Positions 27,145 through 40,279 of a stretch of 64,000 nt of DNA are shown in pieces. The stretch comes from Anthoceros angustus (lineage: Eukaryota; Streptophyta; Anthocerotopsida; Anthocerotales; Anthocerotaceae). Each line of letters starts with the position of its first letter. The stretch's first letter is position 1. The stretch lies in NCBI GenBank assembly GCA_010909165.1, contig VJWM01000258.1, positions 124,001 to 188,000 of the forward strand. Reading direction: 5' to 3'. Under the pieces are notes generated by a model. That model worked only from the letters and a program-made list of their open reading frames with translations, was not told the origin of the DNA and did no database searches. A program made the translations under genes and the position numbers.

Positions 27145-29368
27145 TCTGTGCACAAGTATCTGAAGTGTTGGGTGTGAAGCTGAAATTTTCGGATTGTGGA
27201 CCTCACGTGCCTCGTCGAATCATGGCGCGTGGGCCGGGGCAACCGCTCAAGAGCCTTAACAAGGGTCCTGGATCCAAGCGTTTTGTGGTACGTATGTTTC
27301 TGTTGTCCTCGTCCTCTGAAAGTAAAATTTGCCTTGGATATGGCTGAGGGAATCATATCTCACGTGGTCTTGCAACACTTTGCTGCAGTTCAAAAGCGCT
27401 GCGGAGCTGTTGGATGAGTTAGAAATCGATGTTTTTCGAAGTCTTGCTCCTGTTAAGTTTCAGCCTTCTCAGGGGTCGTCATTCTTCCATGAAAGTTTGA
27501 TTGCATGGAAGGAGCTGAATGCCGCTGCGGATTTTAATGAGGTGTATCAGCAGCTTTTCCCCATCGTGCAAACCCTTCCGCAATTGCTTCTTCACAAGGA
27601 CAAGATTGTCCAGGTCTTGATTGCTCATATTAAGATCGATGCAAGACTGTCTCTGGAGCCTATCCTAAGTCTGGTTTCCGACTTGGCTCGCGATTTGGGG
27701 CTGAGTTCCTTCCATTCTTGCAGCCTCTCCTGCTAGTGTATGTGGATTTGCTCCAGTTAGGAGGAGTTCGGGAGCCAGTTGTGTTAGGCCAGGTGTTTAA
27801 ATCGGTGGCCTCTATATTCAAGCATACGTCAGAGGCATTGAAGAAGGATATCCCGTTGGTTTTGACAGTTTCTCGGCCTCTAAGACTTTATTCTGAATCT
27901 CATGTCCAAGAGTTCTCTGCTGAAGCTGTTGGATACTTGTTTCGGAGCTGCTCTCTGAAACAGCTGAGGAAAGGAATCCGACGTATCTTTGCTGAGGTGG
28001 TGCATGATATGTCTGATGAGTCAATTACAGCGTCCAGTTGGCTGTTGAGCTTCGCTATGAAGGGTCTGCAAGTTTGCATTCCAGGGCTGAGCGAGTCCTC
28101 ACCTGTATGCTGGATTCTTCTTTGGTCGGTCCATTCCTTCAGAGGCAGGCAGGAAGGAAGGCCTTGCTGAAGGCCATCTGGGGGTGTTCCTTCATCTGCT
28201 TGAAGACATTGACCGCAACAGGCTTGAGCTGCTCTGGAGTTTCGTGACTGAGCAGATACTCAAAGACTTGTCAATCATCTCTGACATTGTTGACGTACGT
28301 CACATCAAGCTACCTGGAGCTCCACTATGTCCTTCCAGCTCTAAGTGCAGTACAGCACATGAAGATGAGCCCGCTGAGCCTGTGCTTCAATGATTCTGAG
28401 GTTGACATTGTTCAATTTAGGAGCAGGACAAGGAAACGGAGCAGGTGACTGGGGAGCCTGATGATAAGAGTTTTCACCTGACATTGCTTCTAGCCTTGCT
28501 TGCCAATATAGTGGAATTCAAGCGAGGACAATGTGTAACAGACTACAAGCCACTTATTGCCCTCGTCCCTAGACTCCTTCAGCTAAATGTCCTCTACTCG
28601 AGAACAAGAGCCCGCACAATTTCGTTTGCAGGTCCTCTTTCACTTGCAAAACTTCACCAAATGTCTCAATCAGGCTTGGCAGCTGAGATTCTGCGCTTTT
28701 GTTGGCTCTTGTAAGGAGTCATTCAACCCGGAAATACTGAGAGAGACCCTGCTCATATAGTTGTTGTTCCATTTGGGGAGTGACAATGTCTCTATCAGTA
28801 AGGGCTCATTGTTGTACTTCTTCATGTGGGTTTGTAGCCTGTCCTGAGTGAGAGGAGCCTCTAAATTGCATATGTTGGTTCTGTTGTGCAGGCTGATACC
28901 GCTTATTCGAGGATTGGTTGATCTGGGGTTGCCTCACGTTTCAACCTTTGCACCTTGGTTATTAGGTTTCCTGGATCCAAGCGTTTTGTGGACATGCATC
29001 CTGTACAGGTGCTACCGCTTGTGGTTGATGTGTGTAAGGAACTGGGTTGGCATTCTTGCCCCACCCTGCAACAGTATCCAGCTGATACAAGCGAATCGTG
29101 TCATACCTTGTGACACTCATTGGAACAGCCGTCATGCAACTTAAGAGCCATGGAACAAGGAAATTGTCAAGTGGATGCATCCTTAACAGATCCAGCGTTA
29201 CTGTGGGCTGGGCTAGAATGCTTCCATATGCATTTGCCCATGGGGAGGAACATGGAGATTTGGCCTGGGAGTATGCACCAAATTCAACAACAGGTTGTAA
29301 ATCCGCTACTGGAGAATCAGTTGATCTTAGGCTCCAAAATCTTTGCTAGGCGCAGCTCTCTGTGCACA
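27145..29368 (+). repeat. Upstream copy of the UTP20 5' region (tandem duplicate)
   Basis: About 2.2 kb that recur at 29359-31604, covering the leader, start codon (27222), exon 1, intron 1, exon 2, intron 2 and the start of exon 3. Frame is lost repeatedly at homopolymers. Examples are a G missing near 27698, a G missing near 28061, a T missing near 28699, and altered text near 28725-28795. At two sites (exon 2 near 27475 and 27868) this copy has the correct frame while the downstream copy does not. At 28970-28991 it carries a short stretch identical to exon 1 in place of the expected exon 3 text. Not a functional gene as written. Confidence 0.85.
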
Positions 29369-29435
29369 AGTATCTGAAGTGTTGGGTGTGAAGCTGAAAT
29401 TTTCGGATTGTGGACCTCACGTGCCTCGTCGAATC

Positions 29436-32400
29436 ATGGCGCGTGGGCCGGGGCAACCGCTCAAGAGCCTTAACAAGGGTCCTGGATCCAAGCGTTTTGT
29501 GGTACGTATGTTTCTGTTGTCCTCGTCCTCTGAAAGTAAAATTTGCCTTGGATATGGCTGAGGGAATCATATCTCACGTGGTCTTGCAACACTTTGCTGC
29601 AGTTCAAAAGCGCTGCGGAGCTGTTGGATGAGTTAGAAATCGATGTTTTTCGAAGTCTTGCTCCTGTTAAGTTTCAGCCTTCTCAGGGTCGTCATTCTTC
29701 CATGAAAGTTTGATTGCATGGAAGGAGCTGAATGCCGCTGCGGATTTTAATGAGGTGTATCAGCAGCTTTTCCCCATCGTGCAAACCCTTCCGCAATTGC
29801 TTCTTCACAAGGACAAGATTGTCCAGGTCTTGATTGCTCATATTAAGATCGATGCAAGACTGTCTCTGGAGCCTATCCTAAGTCTGGTTTCCGACTTGGC
29901 TCGCGATTTGGGGGCTGAGTTCCTTCCATTCTTGCAGCCTCTCCTGCTAGTGTATGTGGATTTGCTCCAGTTAGGAGGAGTTCGGGAGCCAGTTGTGTTA
30001 GGCCAGGTGTTTAAATCGGTGGCCTCTATATTCAAGCATACGTCAGAGGCATTGAAGAAGGATATCCCGTTGGTTTTGACAGTTCTCGGCCTCTAAGACT
30101 TTATTCTGAATCTCATGTCCAAGAGTTCTCTGCTGAAGCTGTTGGATACTTGTTTCGGAGCTGCTCTCTGAAACAGCTGAGGAAAGGAATCCGACGTATC
30201 TTTGCTGAGGTGGTGCATGATATGTCTGATGAGTCAATTACAGCGTCCAGTTGGCTGTTGAGCTTCGCTATGAAGGGGTCTGCAAGTTTGCATTCCAGGG
30301 CCGAGCGAGTCCTCACCTGTATGCTGGATTCTTCTTTGGTCGGTCCATTCCTTCAGAGGCAGGCAGGAAGGAAGGCCTTGCTGAAGGCCATCTGGGGGGT
30401 GTTCCTTCATCTGCTTGAAGACATTGACCGCAACAGGCTTGAGCTGCTCTGGAGTTTCGTGACTGAGCAGATACTCAAAGACTTGTCAATCATCTCTGAC
30501 ATTGTTGACGTACGTCACATCAAGCTACCTGGAGCTCCACTATGTCCTTCCAGCTCTAAGTGCAGTACAGCACATGAAGATGAGCCCGCTGAGCCTGTTA
30601 ACTTCAATGATTCTGAGGTTGACATTGTTCAATTTAGGGAGCAGGACAAGGAAACGGAGCAGGTGACTGGGGAGCCTGATGATAAGAGTTTTCACCTGAC
30701 ATTGCTTCTAGCCTTGCTTGCCAATATAGTGGAATTCAAGCGAGGACAATGTGTAACAGACTACAAGCCACTTATTGCCCTCGTCCCTAGACTCCTTCAG
30801 CTAAATGTCCTCTACTCGAGAACAAGAGCCCGCACAATTTCGTTTGCAGGTCCTCTTTCACTTGCAAAACTTCACCAAATGTCTCAATCAGGCTTGGCAG
30901 CTGAGATTCTGCGCTTTTTGTTGGCTCTTGTAAGGAGTCATTCGCAACCCGGAAATACTGAGAGAGACCCTGCTCATATAGTTGCAGTTGCTCCTTCTTG
31001 GGCCGGTGCATTTGGGAGTGACAATGTCTATCAGTAAGGGCTCATTGTTGTACTTCTTCATGTGGGTTTGTAGCCTGTCCTGAGTGAGAGGAGCCTCTAA
31101 ATTGCATATGTTGGTTCTGTTGTGCAGGCTGATACCGCTTATTCGAGGATTGGTTGATCTGGGGTTGCCTCACGTTTCAACCTTTGCACCTTGGTTATTA
31201 GGTTTCCTGGATCGTTTTGTGGACATGCATCCTGTACAGGTGCTACCGCTTGTGGTTGATGTGTGTAAGGAACTGGGTTGGCATTCTTGCCCCACCCTGC
31301 AACAGTATCCAGCTGATACCAAGCGAATCGTGTCATACCTTGTGACACTCATTGGAACAGCCGTCATGCAACTTAAGAGCCAAGTGGAACAAGGAAATTG
31401 TCAAGTGGATGCATCCTTAACAGATCCAGCGTTACTGTGGGCTGGGCTAGAATGCTTTCCATATGCATTTGCCCATGGGGAGGAACATGGAGATTTGGCC
31501 TGGGAGTATGCCGCAATTCAGCAACAGGTTGTAAAATCCGCTACTGGAGAATCAGTTGATCTTAGGCTCCAAAAATCTTTGCTAGGCGCAGCTCTCTGTG
31601 CACATGTTAAGCTATTGGAAGGGGCGTCTGCTGCAACTTGTGCATCCCTCTTGAGCCAATTTCTTGATCTTTTGAGGAGTCATGGTGATTCTCCTCATGT
31701 GCTCGCGGCTGTTGTTGATTTCCTTCGTTCATCAAAGGAGCAGGGAGAGGGCTCCACAGTATACCCTGCAGCTCTAGGAGCAGATGCCATTGTAGGTGCT
31801 CTTGAGGCTTTGCACGTTAACCTGAGCTCTCCAGAAAAGTCTCTCCGAGTTGCAACACTGCAATTGTTAACCTACTTTGAACAGCTTGACCTGCCAGCAG
31901 ACCAGGGTAGTGATGAAAGGGCAGGTGAGGCATTGAAAGATGTCTCTCGAAATCACTCGAAGTCACGCTGTCGGGTTGTGCAGCAACTCTTGTCAGTGGA
32001 GTCCGCCCCTGCTTCTGTGGAGAATTCTCGCCAAAGTGTCCTCACACTCTCCCACATTCGAGTCGACATCTGTTCTGGACGAGTACCTCTTCCTTATGTT
32101 GTTCCCCTCGCACATGCAATGATTGGATTGATGCAGAACAGGTTTCTGCCATTATGGGATGCAGCTGCACTCTGCCTGGCAAGTCTAATTGAGGCACACA
32201 GTGCTGCTGTGTGGGACGTGTTTATTCAGCAGCTCAGTGAAACGCAGGAGTCATTTTTGCTGCAACCGAGGCACAGCGATGTGACAGAGTCTCATGAGAC
32301 CCTTGTTGAGGATATATGGTCCAACTTCGATGTCTACGTCTCCAGTCGTGCTGAACACACTGCTGAGGGAAGTCTCTTGGGCATATTGATCAAAACACTG

Positions 32401-35400
32401 CAGAAGATCCCTGCGACTGCAGAAAGGCATTCTCGGGTGCTTGTCCCTCTTTTTCTGAGGTTTGTTGGACAAGGGGAGGACGTTGACAAAGACGGGGTTT
32501 CGTTCAAGACTACAGGAGGGAAGGAGTGGAAGGATGTTCTGAGAGAATGGTTAGTTCTTTTGAAGGAGTGCAGAAATGCGAGATCACTCTATCGAGGTCC
32601 TGATCTCAAGACTGTTCTTCTCAAGCAGCTGCTAATGGACAGAGACTCAGCAATACAGCAGTTGGTCTTGGAATGCCTGCTGAATTGGAAGGACAGCTAT
32701 TTGACATCATATCGTGATCACCTTTTCAACCTAATATCGTATCGGACCCTTCGTGAGGAGCTAACAACCTGGAATGTTGCAAGGGATGGTGGGCAGGTGC
32801 TTGAGGAACATAGAAACGGGCTTATTCCAGTTCTATTGCAAATTTTGTTTCCCAAGATCATGAAACGCAATGGCAAAATTTCAGGGAAGGCAGTAGCAGG
32901 TGTACAGAGGAGTGCGGTTCTTGGATATTTATTGCACTTGGATACACATGAGCTTTCTCCCTTTTTCTGCCAAATTCTAAGGCCCTTACAAGGCGTTTTT
33001 GCTGTTGGAGAAGACTCAAGGTTTGATTGGGAAGCAGCTTTGGGACAGGGTACTATCACTGAATATATTGCACACATGAGTGAGGATGAAGTGTCCAGGT
33101 TGCCATACAAGAAAAAAATTGGGTTTTTGTACATGTTCCAAGATCTCCTTGGCATATTTGATAGAGTTCGCCTTGGTGCGTATCTTCAACCTCTCCTTGC
33201 TCTCGTCTTCAAGTTTATGGCTGCAGCTGTGAACCAGGGAACAGAGATGAATCAGTTGCTTGTCGTGAAGGCTAGTAAGCTTGTGGATATGGAGATTGAG
33301 CCTCCTGAATGTACTGTGCTAGAAGACAATGACAGCAGTGTGAAGCAGTCACCTTGTTCCTTGTTTGACACGTGTCAACATGAGAATGTGGAGGCTGAAA
33401 CTTCTGAGTGTAGGCCGCAAAAATCTGGTGGGGGCCATGATAGGCTAGATCCTGGGACTAGGAAACGTAAGGAAAATTCTTGCATTTATGAATGTCTAGA
33501 AGAGGATGGTGGGCACTCTCCCAAGCGCAGGTGCACGACCAGTGGCTCAGAGAAAGACATTCGGTTAAGCTGCTTCACCATTGTGGCGACTGTGTTAACC
33601 AAATTTGAAGATCTGGTTCTTCCTGACAGTTGCTGGGATATTTTTTTCTCATCACCTGAGGTGTCATTGGGTAGGTTTCAGAAGGAGCAAACTGTAGTGC
33701 TCCCGGTTGCACTTTGTGATTGCTTCCTGGCAATGAGCAGGAGGATGGACTTGGCTCCACTGTTTGTGAAAGATAGGAATCTCCTACATAATATTCTCGC
33801 CATGCTGTCATTCAAGGGAACTTCAGGGACGTCTGTTGCATTTGTTTTATGCTTTATTGAGAACATCCTCGACCTTGAGAGCAATTCTATGGGGGAAGAA
33901 GAGCCACAGCCTGTGCACCTGATTCTCCTTCCACGCCTTCATCATCTTTTGTGTGGATTGCAAGACGTGCTCCTTAATCATTCATTATATGCAAGCAGAC
34001 CAAGGTCGGGTGCAGTCCTTGGCCGTGTACTGAAGATCCTGACCCGCTTGAGTATGTTCATCAAGGATGCACCAGATGCAACAGAAGTCAACAGTTTAAT
34101 GTCTGTGCTGCTATCTCTTTTGAAGAGAAAGAGGAGAATACAGGACGACGAGTTTCTGGAGGCGCTCTGTGTAATCCGTGGATTAGCAAATTGTGTTGAT
34201 GTCAGGACTGCTAGCAAGTGTCTGCTGGCTTTGGCGCCTTTCCTAACCTCAGAAGCTGGAAAGGATGTGCAAACTGTTGTCTGTGAGATCTTCCAAGGGT
34301 TGGCTGTTGTTCTCCCCTCGTTGTCCCCGGCGGTGACGCTGTTAGGTGACCTAATGTCTATGTCTACACGTGGACTTGAAGAAGTGGATTATGGACGCAG
34401 ACTGAATGCATATGAAGCATTGAATGAAGCTGCATTTTCTCAAATGACTTGGTCAGGAGCTCTTTTGATTTTATCAGTTGCTGTCCGCGATATTGCATCA
34501 GAGGACAGGTCCTTAAGGCTCAGTTCCAAAGATTGTGTTAACCTATTTATCAAGTTTGCAGCTTCTGTTCCTGAGCAGGGAGAATGCTTGGAGGTTGATG
34601 AGAAGCACGGTGTGTTGAATGACGGAGCGTCAGTGGTTTTGGATGGCGTGGAGGCTGTGGCAGACAAACCGGTAAAATCATTGGTTCGGTCCTTTCTTCT
34701 TCCTCAGGCAAGGAACGCGATGAACTCAGATGTGGCTACGGCCCGAGCTGAGTGGGTTTCTCTTCTTAGGGAAATGATTCTTAGATTTCCTAATATTCCC
34801 TCGCTCCATGAATGCCGGCCTCTAACAAGTGAAGATTTGGAGGTGGACTTCTTCTACAATATTGTCCATCTGCAGGTGCACAGGAAAATCAGGGCGATGG
34901 CAAGGTTTAGAGCTACCTTAGCTGGGCATCATCTTTCTGAAGGTGTACTTGTAAGGTTGTTTGCTCCTCTGTTCAGGAGTTTACTGTTTGAAGCAAAGAA
35001 GGACAAGGAGGGGAATCTTGTCGGAGCTGCCATTGAATCAATTGCATGCATTGCTGCTCAACTGCAATGGCACCCTTATTTTGGATTGCTTATGCAGTCT
35101 TTTCGTTTGGTGTCTTTAAGACCTGAGCACCAGAAGACAGTAGCAAGGCTGATCAGCTCAATACTAGATGAGTTTCACTTTCCTATGGTGCAAAGCCATC
35201 TGTCAGAAAGGGATGGTAATGGGGCTTCGATTGAGGCTGCGAAAGATGTGGATCTTTCGAGAGGGAGTCCTGAAGGCTTGAGGGTGGCTGCTGATAACAG
35301 AGAAGAGCGCCTATTGCCAGCTGATATTTGCAGGGTATTGCAAACGAAAGTTCTACCTGACCTTACTAAGCTGATGACTCTGGAAAAGGATAATATAAAT

Positions 35401-38109
35401 ACATCTTTAGCTGTGTCAGCTGTGAAGATCCTGAAGTTTTTACCCGAGGAAACCATGAAAATTGAGTTGCCTCCACTTGTCCAAAGCATAGTAAATCTTC
35501 TGAAGAGTCATCGTCAAGGAATTAGGGATGATGCCCGAGCAGCATTGATAGCTGTCACAAAAGCATTAGGTGCACAGTATTTGGAGTTTGTGGTAAATAT
35601 CATGCAATTTTCACTGACTAAGGGGTTTGAGCTACATGTTTTGGGGTTTACAGTCAACAGTATTCTGTTGAAGCTTCTCCCAGAGGTCCAAGTTGGAGAG
35701 GTTGACCATTGTCTGGGCAAGCTGCAGGAGATCCTCTTAAGTGGCTTCCTTGGGGAGGTTGCAGAAGAGAAGGATGTAGAAGGGATAGCAAGGAAAATGA
35801 AGGAGACAAGGCGCATGCAGTCTCTTGAAAGTATGCAATTGCTGGCAAGCTCAGTTTTCTTTCCGGCACATGCCATGACACTGCTGAAACCTGTTATTGA
35901 TAGCCTGGATCGGTGTATGACGCCCAAGGAGAAGAATAAAATTCAGCAGGTGCTGAAGGCATTGGCTATTGGCATCCAGAGTAACGCCAGTGTTACTGAA
36001 AATCACTTGCTTGTATTCGTCGAACAGTTGATTGAAGGTATGCACGGGATCCAAGAAAGCTCAGACAATTCCATGGTTAACTCTCGCCAAAATATCCACA
36101 TGACTGTAGAGTTCGCGCTTAATGTGTTGCACTGCAATCTCAAGACCATCAAAGTGAGTGCTGAAGATAAGGATGTCTTGTCCATGCTAGCTCGCTTGGT
36201 GGACCTTCTGCAGATATGTCTTGCTTCCAAGTATGATTCAATTGTCTCTCTGGCACTGAAGTGCCTTCGGCATCTCCTCAAGTTGCCTTTACCAATCCTT
36301 AGGTCTGTTGGAGACAGATTGACCTCAGATGTACTGTGTATAGCCCAGAGGTGTGGGACTGCAGAGACTGAGGTAATGAAGGCGAGCTTTGACCTCCTGA
36401 TTGCCCTCATCAGGCATCCTGAGATTGGTGAAGTTTCTCAAGAACAGTTGCATGCTCTTCTGGAGTTTCCAATTTTCAATGAGCTGGAAGGGCATACATG
36501 TGGAACAGCCTTGAACCTCCTTAAAGCAGTGATAGCTAGGAAAGTGTTAGTTCCCGAGCTTTATGATATTGTCCACAAAGTTGAGGAGCTAATGATCAGA
36601 AGCCAGGTTGAAGCTGTGCGGAAGCAGGCAAATCAAGTTGTGTTGCAGTTTATGCTGGACTATCCTCTGGGTTCCAAGCGGCTGCAGCAGCACTTAGACT
36701 TCTTTCTCACAAATACCTCCTACTCAGAGACCACCGGGAGGGAATCAGCCTTGGAGATGTTGCATACCGTGATATCTAAGTTTCCTGAAGCGCTTGTGGA
36801 GGAGCAAGCCGAGAGCATGTTTTTGGTATTGGTGACCCGGGTTGCAAATGAGGAGGCAAGTCATGTGAGGGCAATGTTGGCGACTGTTGTGAAAGGACTC
36901 TTCTGCCGTATTAGTCAGCCTACTTTGGACCGCATATTTGATTACTCTATTGCTTGGTACAGCAACCCCAATCGTCGTCTGTGGCGTCCGTCTGCTCATG
37001 TTTTAGGCTACTTAATTGAAGTTATGGGCAGCAAGTTGGGGAGGCACACTGAAACTGTAGTTAACTGTGTAGTCTCGTTTCTGAAGCATGCAAAAAAGGT
37101 TCAGAAGCCCACAGAAGATGAAAGAGCCCCCCTTTGGCAGGAAGTCTATCTGTCATTGCTTATGGTGGAAAAGCTGTTACAGAAGAACCCAGATCTTTGC
37201 CTTCAACAAGTTCTGGAAGGATTCTGGGATCTTGTGCCATCATTTCTGCTCCATGAACACACATGGCCTCGGAGGGTTAGTGAGCGTCTTGTGGGGGTGT
37301 ACTTTGCAGCCTGTGGGTTGCTGAGCAGGAGCGAGCTGGAAACAATGATATCAACTACAAAGCAAGGGTGCCTCGTCTATCGAAGGAAATTGATCCAGCT
37401 GGCTGCAGCATTCATTGATCAGCTTGATTGTGGGTCCTTGGATGCTGATTTGAATCAGCTTGCTGTTCAGAATTTGCTGTTTGTCACTTGCCTGTTTGAC
37501 TCAATGTCGTCAGGTATGAAAAGCAGTTTGCAGGATCCAGAGGAAACGGGCTTGTCAGCCCGTGATGAACTGGGGGTGGCAAATAAGTGCGATCCCATAC
37601 AGGCACCGCTTGCCACTGCTGCTGCTGGTGTACCAAATGGATCACACCCAGAAAGTAGGGATGATGCTGTCTATCTTATTTTTGCAAAGGTGGAGAAAAT
37701 CGCTTTGAGGATACATCCAGTGCAATCCAAAGCAGCTCTTCAGTGGTTCAGTGCTATGACGACACAGCTAGGAGAAAGGATCCAAGCCTATGTACCATGC
37801 ATGCTAAGGCCCCTTTACAAGATTTCTGGAGGATATACTGCTAGACTGGTTACGGATGATTTGCAGATGCTAGCAGCGGAAGTTTCCAGTCTTCTGCGAG
37901 ACACAATTGGTGCACATAAGTTTGAGTCTGCATATAATGTGATCCGGGAGGAGGTCCAGGGTCGGAGAACAGAGAGGAAACAGTCCGAGAAGATACAAGT
38001 TTTGAAGAATCCGGAGGCTGCAGCAAAGAGAAAGCTGGGCCGTGCTGTGAAGAAGCGATCTCAAAAGCGAAGGAAAATATTGGAGGCCAAAGTGGAGAGA
38101 GGATTATGA
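29436..38109 (+). CDS. UTP20: UTP20, U3 snoRNP / small-subunit processome HEAT protein
   Basis: Three exons: 29436-29501, 29603-31033 and 31128-38109. They give about 2825 residues, close to animal UTP20. The protein is a nucleolar scaffold of the 90S/SSU processome, needed for 18S rRNA maturation. It is a helical HEAT-type solenoid throughout. The conserved DRIM region lies near residues 990-1120 (32605-33000), with words such as LLMDRDSAIQQLVLECLLNW, SYRDHLFNLI and GVQRSAVLGYLL. The C-terminus is strongly basic (KRKLGRAVKKRSQKRRK), as expected for RNA contact or nuclear import. Exon 2 has two one-base losses, a G near 29688 and a T near 30084. Both bases are present in the upstream duplicate. 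Exon 3 is a single uninterrupted 7-kb frame. Confidence 0.93.
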
Positions 38110-39166
38110 CATTTTACATCCTACCCATGAACACGTAGTGCAGAGGATTCTGGAATTCCATGTGATATGGAACCTGATATCTTGATGTTCAAGGTCTAGG
38201 GACATTAAAAATGGAATTCCTGCTACAAGTTGGAGACTGAAGGTTCCTACACCCCGCTGTAAGCGATCTGCAAGCGACCCTTGCGAACAGAGGTACTCTT
38301 GTCTGCAGTTAGAGCGTTGCCTTATTGGAGACGTTACCTGCATTTCCCTTGTGTGCTAATTGCAGTTCCCCTTGTGTGCTAATTGCAGTTCCCATGTGTG
38401 CATATTGCAGTTCCCATGTGTGCATATTGCAGTTCCCATGTGTGCATATTGCAGTTCCTATGTGTGCATATTGCAGTTCCCATGTGTACATATTGCAGTT
38501 CCCATGTGTGCATATTGCAGTTCCCATGTGTGCATATTGCAGTTCCCATGTGTGCTTATTGCAGTTCCCATGTGTGCTTATAGCAGTTCTGTTTCATTTG
38601 ATGCAGAAGAGAATGTACCCGATTAAGCGATGTGAGCGACCCGAGTACTCAAGTTCGGAAAGAGCAGCAGAACAATTATTTTCTCAATCTGGCTTCTGAC
38701 GGGCCAACTAGCATTGATACGTACTGTGCACCTCAATGGGGGTTGCGGTTTTTGGGATTATACGATACTGTAATTCTCTGAGACAAGCAACAGTAGCAAC
38801 AGAAGCAACAAGCAGCTGTTGCAACCTGATGCCATTTGAGTCATACGCTACACACAATTACAACCAGCCGATCTTCGACTTTCTTGCCAGCACTTTCATC
38901 TACGTACTTAGTTTCCGTGGTTGTGTCCCCCTCTCCCTCGCCCCGGAAAAGCAGTGACAGAACCTTGACACGTCCGTAATTCGTCAAAGCTTAAAAGCTG
39001 TGTAATCTCACGATGCTTAGAACCTTACTGCTACTGAGTTCCTGTCTGATTCACCGTACTCGAGGCACCATCGAAACACATGCGGCACAGTATGAGCTCA
39101 AAGAAGGGTTCTCAAATCAAGAGCAGTGACGATCACTACAAGGTAGTCCATCCACTGATTTACTGC
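38110..39166. other. Spacer between UTP20 and COX7a with a minisatellite
   Basis: Besides the tandem array at 38340-38588, I see no gene. The two flanking genes converge here, so both 3' UTRs should lie in it. Confidence 0.45.
38340..38588 (+). repeat. 22-bp minisatellite, about 11 copies
   Basis: The unit is ttgcagttcccatgtgtgca plus 'ta' linkers. The first two units carry 'ccttgtgtgctaa' variants and the last two 'gctta' variants. Because 22 is not a multiple of 3, the array stays open in all frames with rotating codons, which explains the artificial Cys/Val/His-rich open frames over it. Confidence 0.92.
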
Positions 39167-39479
39167 CTACTCCTTCTTGCCGACTCCGTGTGCCATGTTC
39201 CAAACACCTCGGATCTGAGACAAAACGTAGTGGCGTTTCGTGTTAGCACAAAAGCATGAGCAACATCACGTGCAATAGCAAGGATCTCAACAAGACTGTG
39301 CATGAACTTACAATCATCATCCCGGTGACAGCCACAAATGCTGCGGGAATGGCAACAGAGGTGATTCTGTCATACGGGCCTTTCAAGTGCGTCAGACGAT
39401 GCGTATTCTGAAAGTATTGTTGTTTCTTCAGGATATGTTCCGGGACCGAACCCGAAGCATGACCACTACCACCTGCCAT
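39167..39479 (-). CDS. COX7A: Cytochrome c oxidase subunit 7a-like protein
   Basis: Two exons, 39479-39312 and 39214-39167, join in phase 0 to 71 residues. The plant COX7a pattern is clear: ILKKQQYFQNTHRLTHLKGP, DRITSVAIP, one hydrophobic membrane helix across the splice site, and the terminal GVWNMAHGVGKKE. It is a small single-pass subunit of mitochondrial complex IV in the inner membrane. The ATG at 39479 starts a short Gly/Ser-rich leader before the conserved core. The intron is 97 bp with GT-AG ends. Too small to be found by length alone, but the family match is specific. Confidence 0.9.
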
Positions 39480-40279
39480 ATCAACCAGCCTGCATCACAA
39501 CCACAGGTGCATCAGACGGCAATCACACTCTAACTCATAACCGCATAATCTGCATAAAATCGTTTCGCAGTCCGACACCTCCTGATCCGAGCAGCAAACA
39601 AACAAAAACAACTGTCCGAGCTCGCAGCTATCACAGTGGTTGCCACTGGCAGTTGTCCCGATACTGGACGCCTCTCAAAGGGAGAACTGCTGAGTGACCG
39701 GAATAAAGACACTGCCGAGGACCTAAGCATCAATCCCCCGCTACAGCAAGCTCAACAACAGTGGTGAGACCTGAGAAAGAGCACGGCTCGCCGATTGCTC
39801 CCACGGTTCCTTGTCCCAACTTCTTCTAGGGCTGTTTGGAAAATAAAGATGACCTGTTAGGACTCCCCTATTTTCAGGGCCTTGGTCACGTACATATTTG
39901 TTTCCGTGGCTGTTGTAGGCAGCCTGGAATGAGGCATTTCAAACATTGGCTGTCTTCAAGGCTTCGGTTCCGTTCACTAGAGATGCCACGCTGCGGTGCT
40001 TGCCTTGTGTGCACCTTTGAGAAGGGACGGTCCAACGTACCATACTTCTTGTGAAGCTCTTAAAGAGTATCTGAGCCGGTAATATTGATTATTAAAGAAA
40101 GTTTGATTGCATGATTAGAATGAAGGACGTGCTTCTTTGTTCTCCAGTGCTGGTGCAAAAGTCTTGTCATGAGCGTCGAGAAATAAACACTAGGACCGGC
40201 AGGCAGTAACTTCCCCACCAGCAGAAGATAACCAGGAGCATTCGCTAACCGCCTGTGGTTGTTTCTGGGATAGCCAAAG
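39480..40279. other. Spacer between COX7a and RAD51C, no gene seen
   Basis: Likely COX7a promoter and RAD51C 3' flank, since both genes run on the minus strand. Short open frames here show no recognisable domain. Confidence 0.4.

Noticed and set aside
38340-38588. Possible CRISPR-like array
   Set aside because: Units abut directly with no unique spacers, and the setting is a plant nuclear genome. It is a minisatellite.
38325-38699. Cys/Val/His-rich open frames near 38.3-38.7 kb
   Set aside because: They are translations of a 22-bp tandem repeat in different frames, not a cysteine-rich protein gene.
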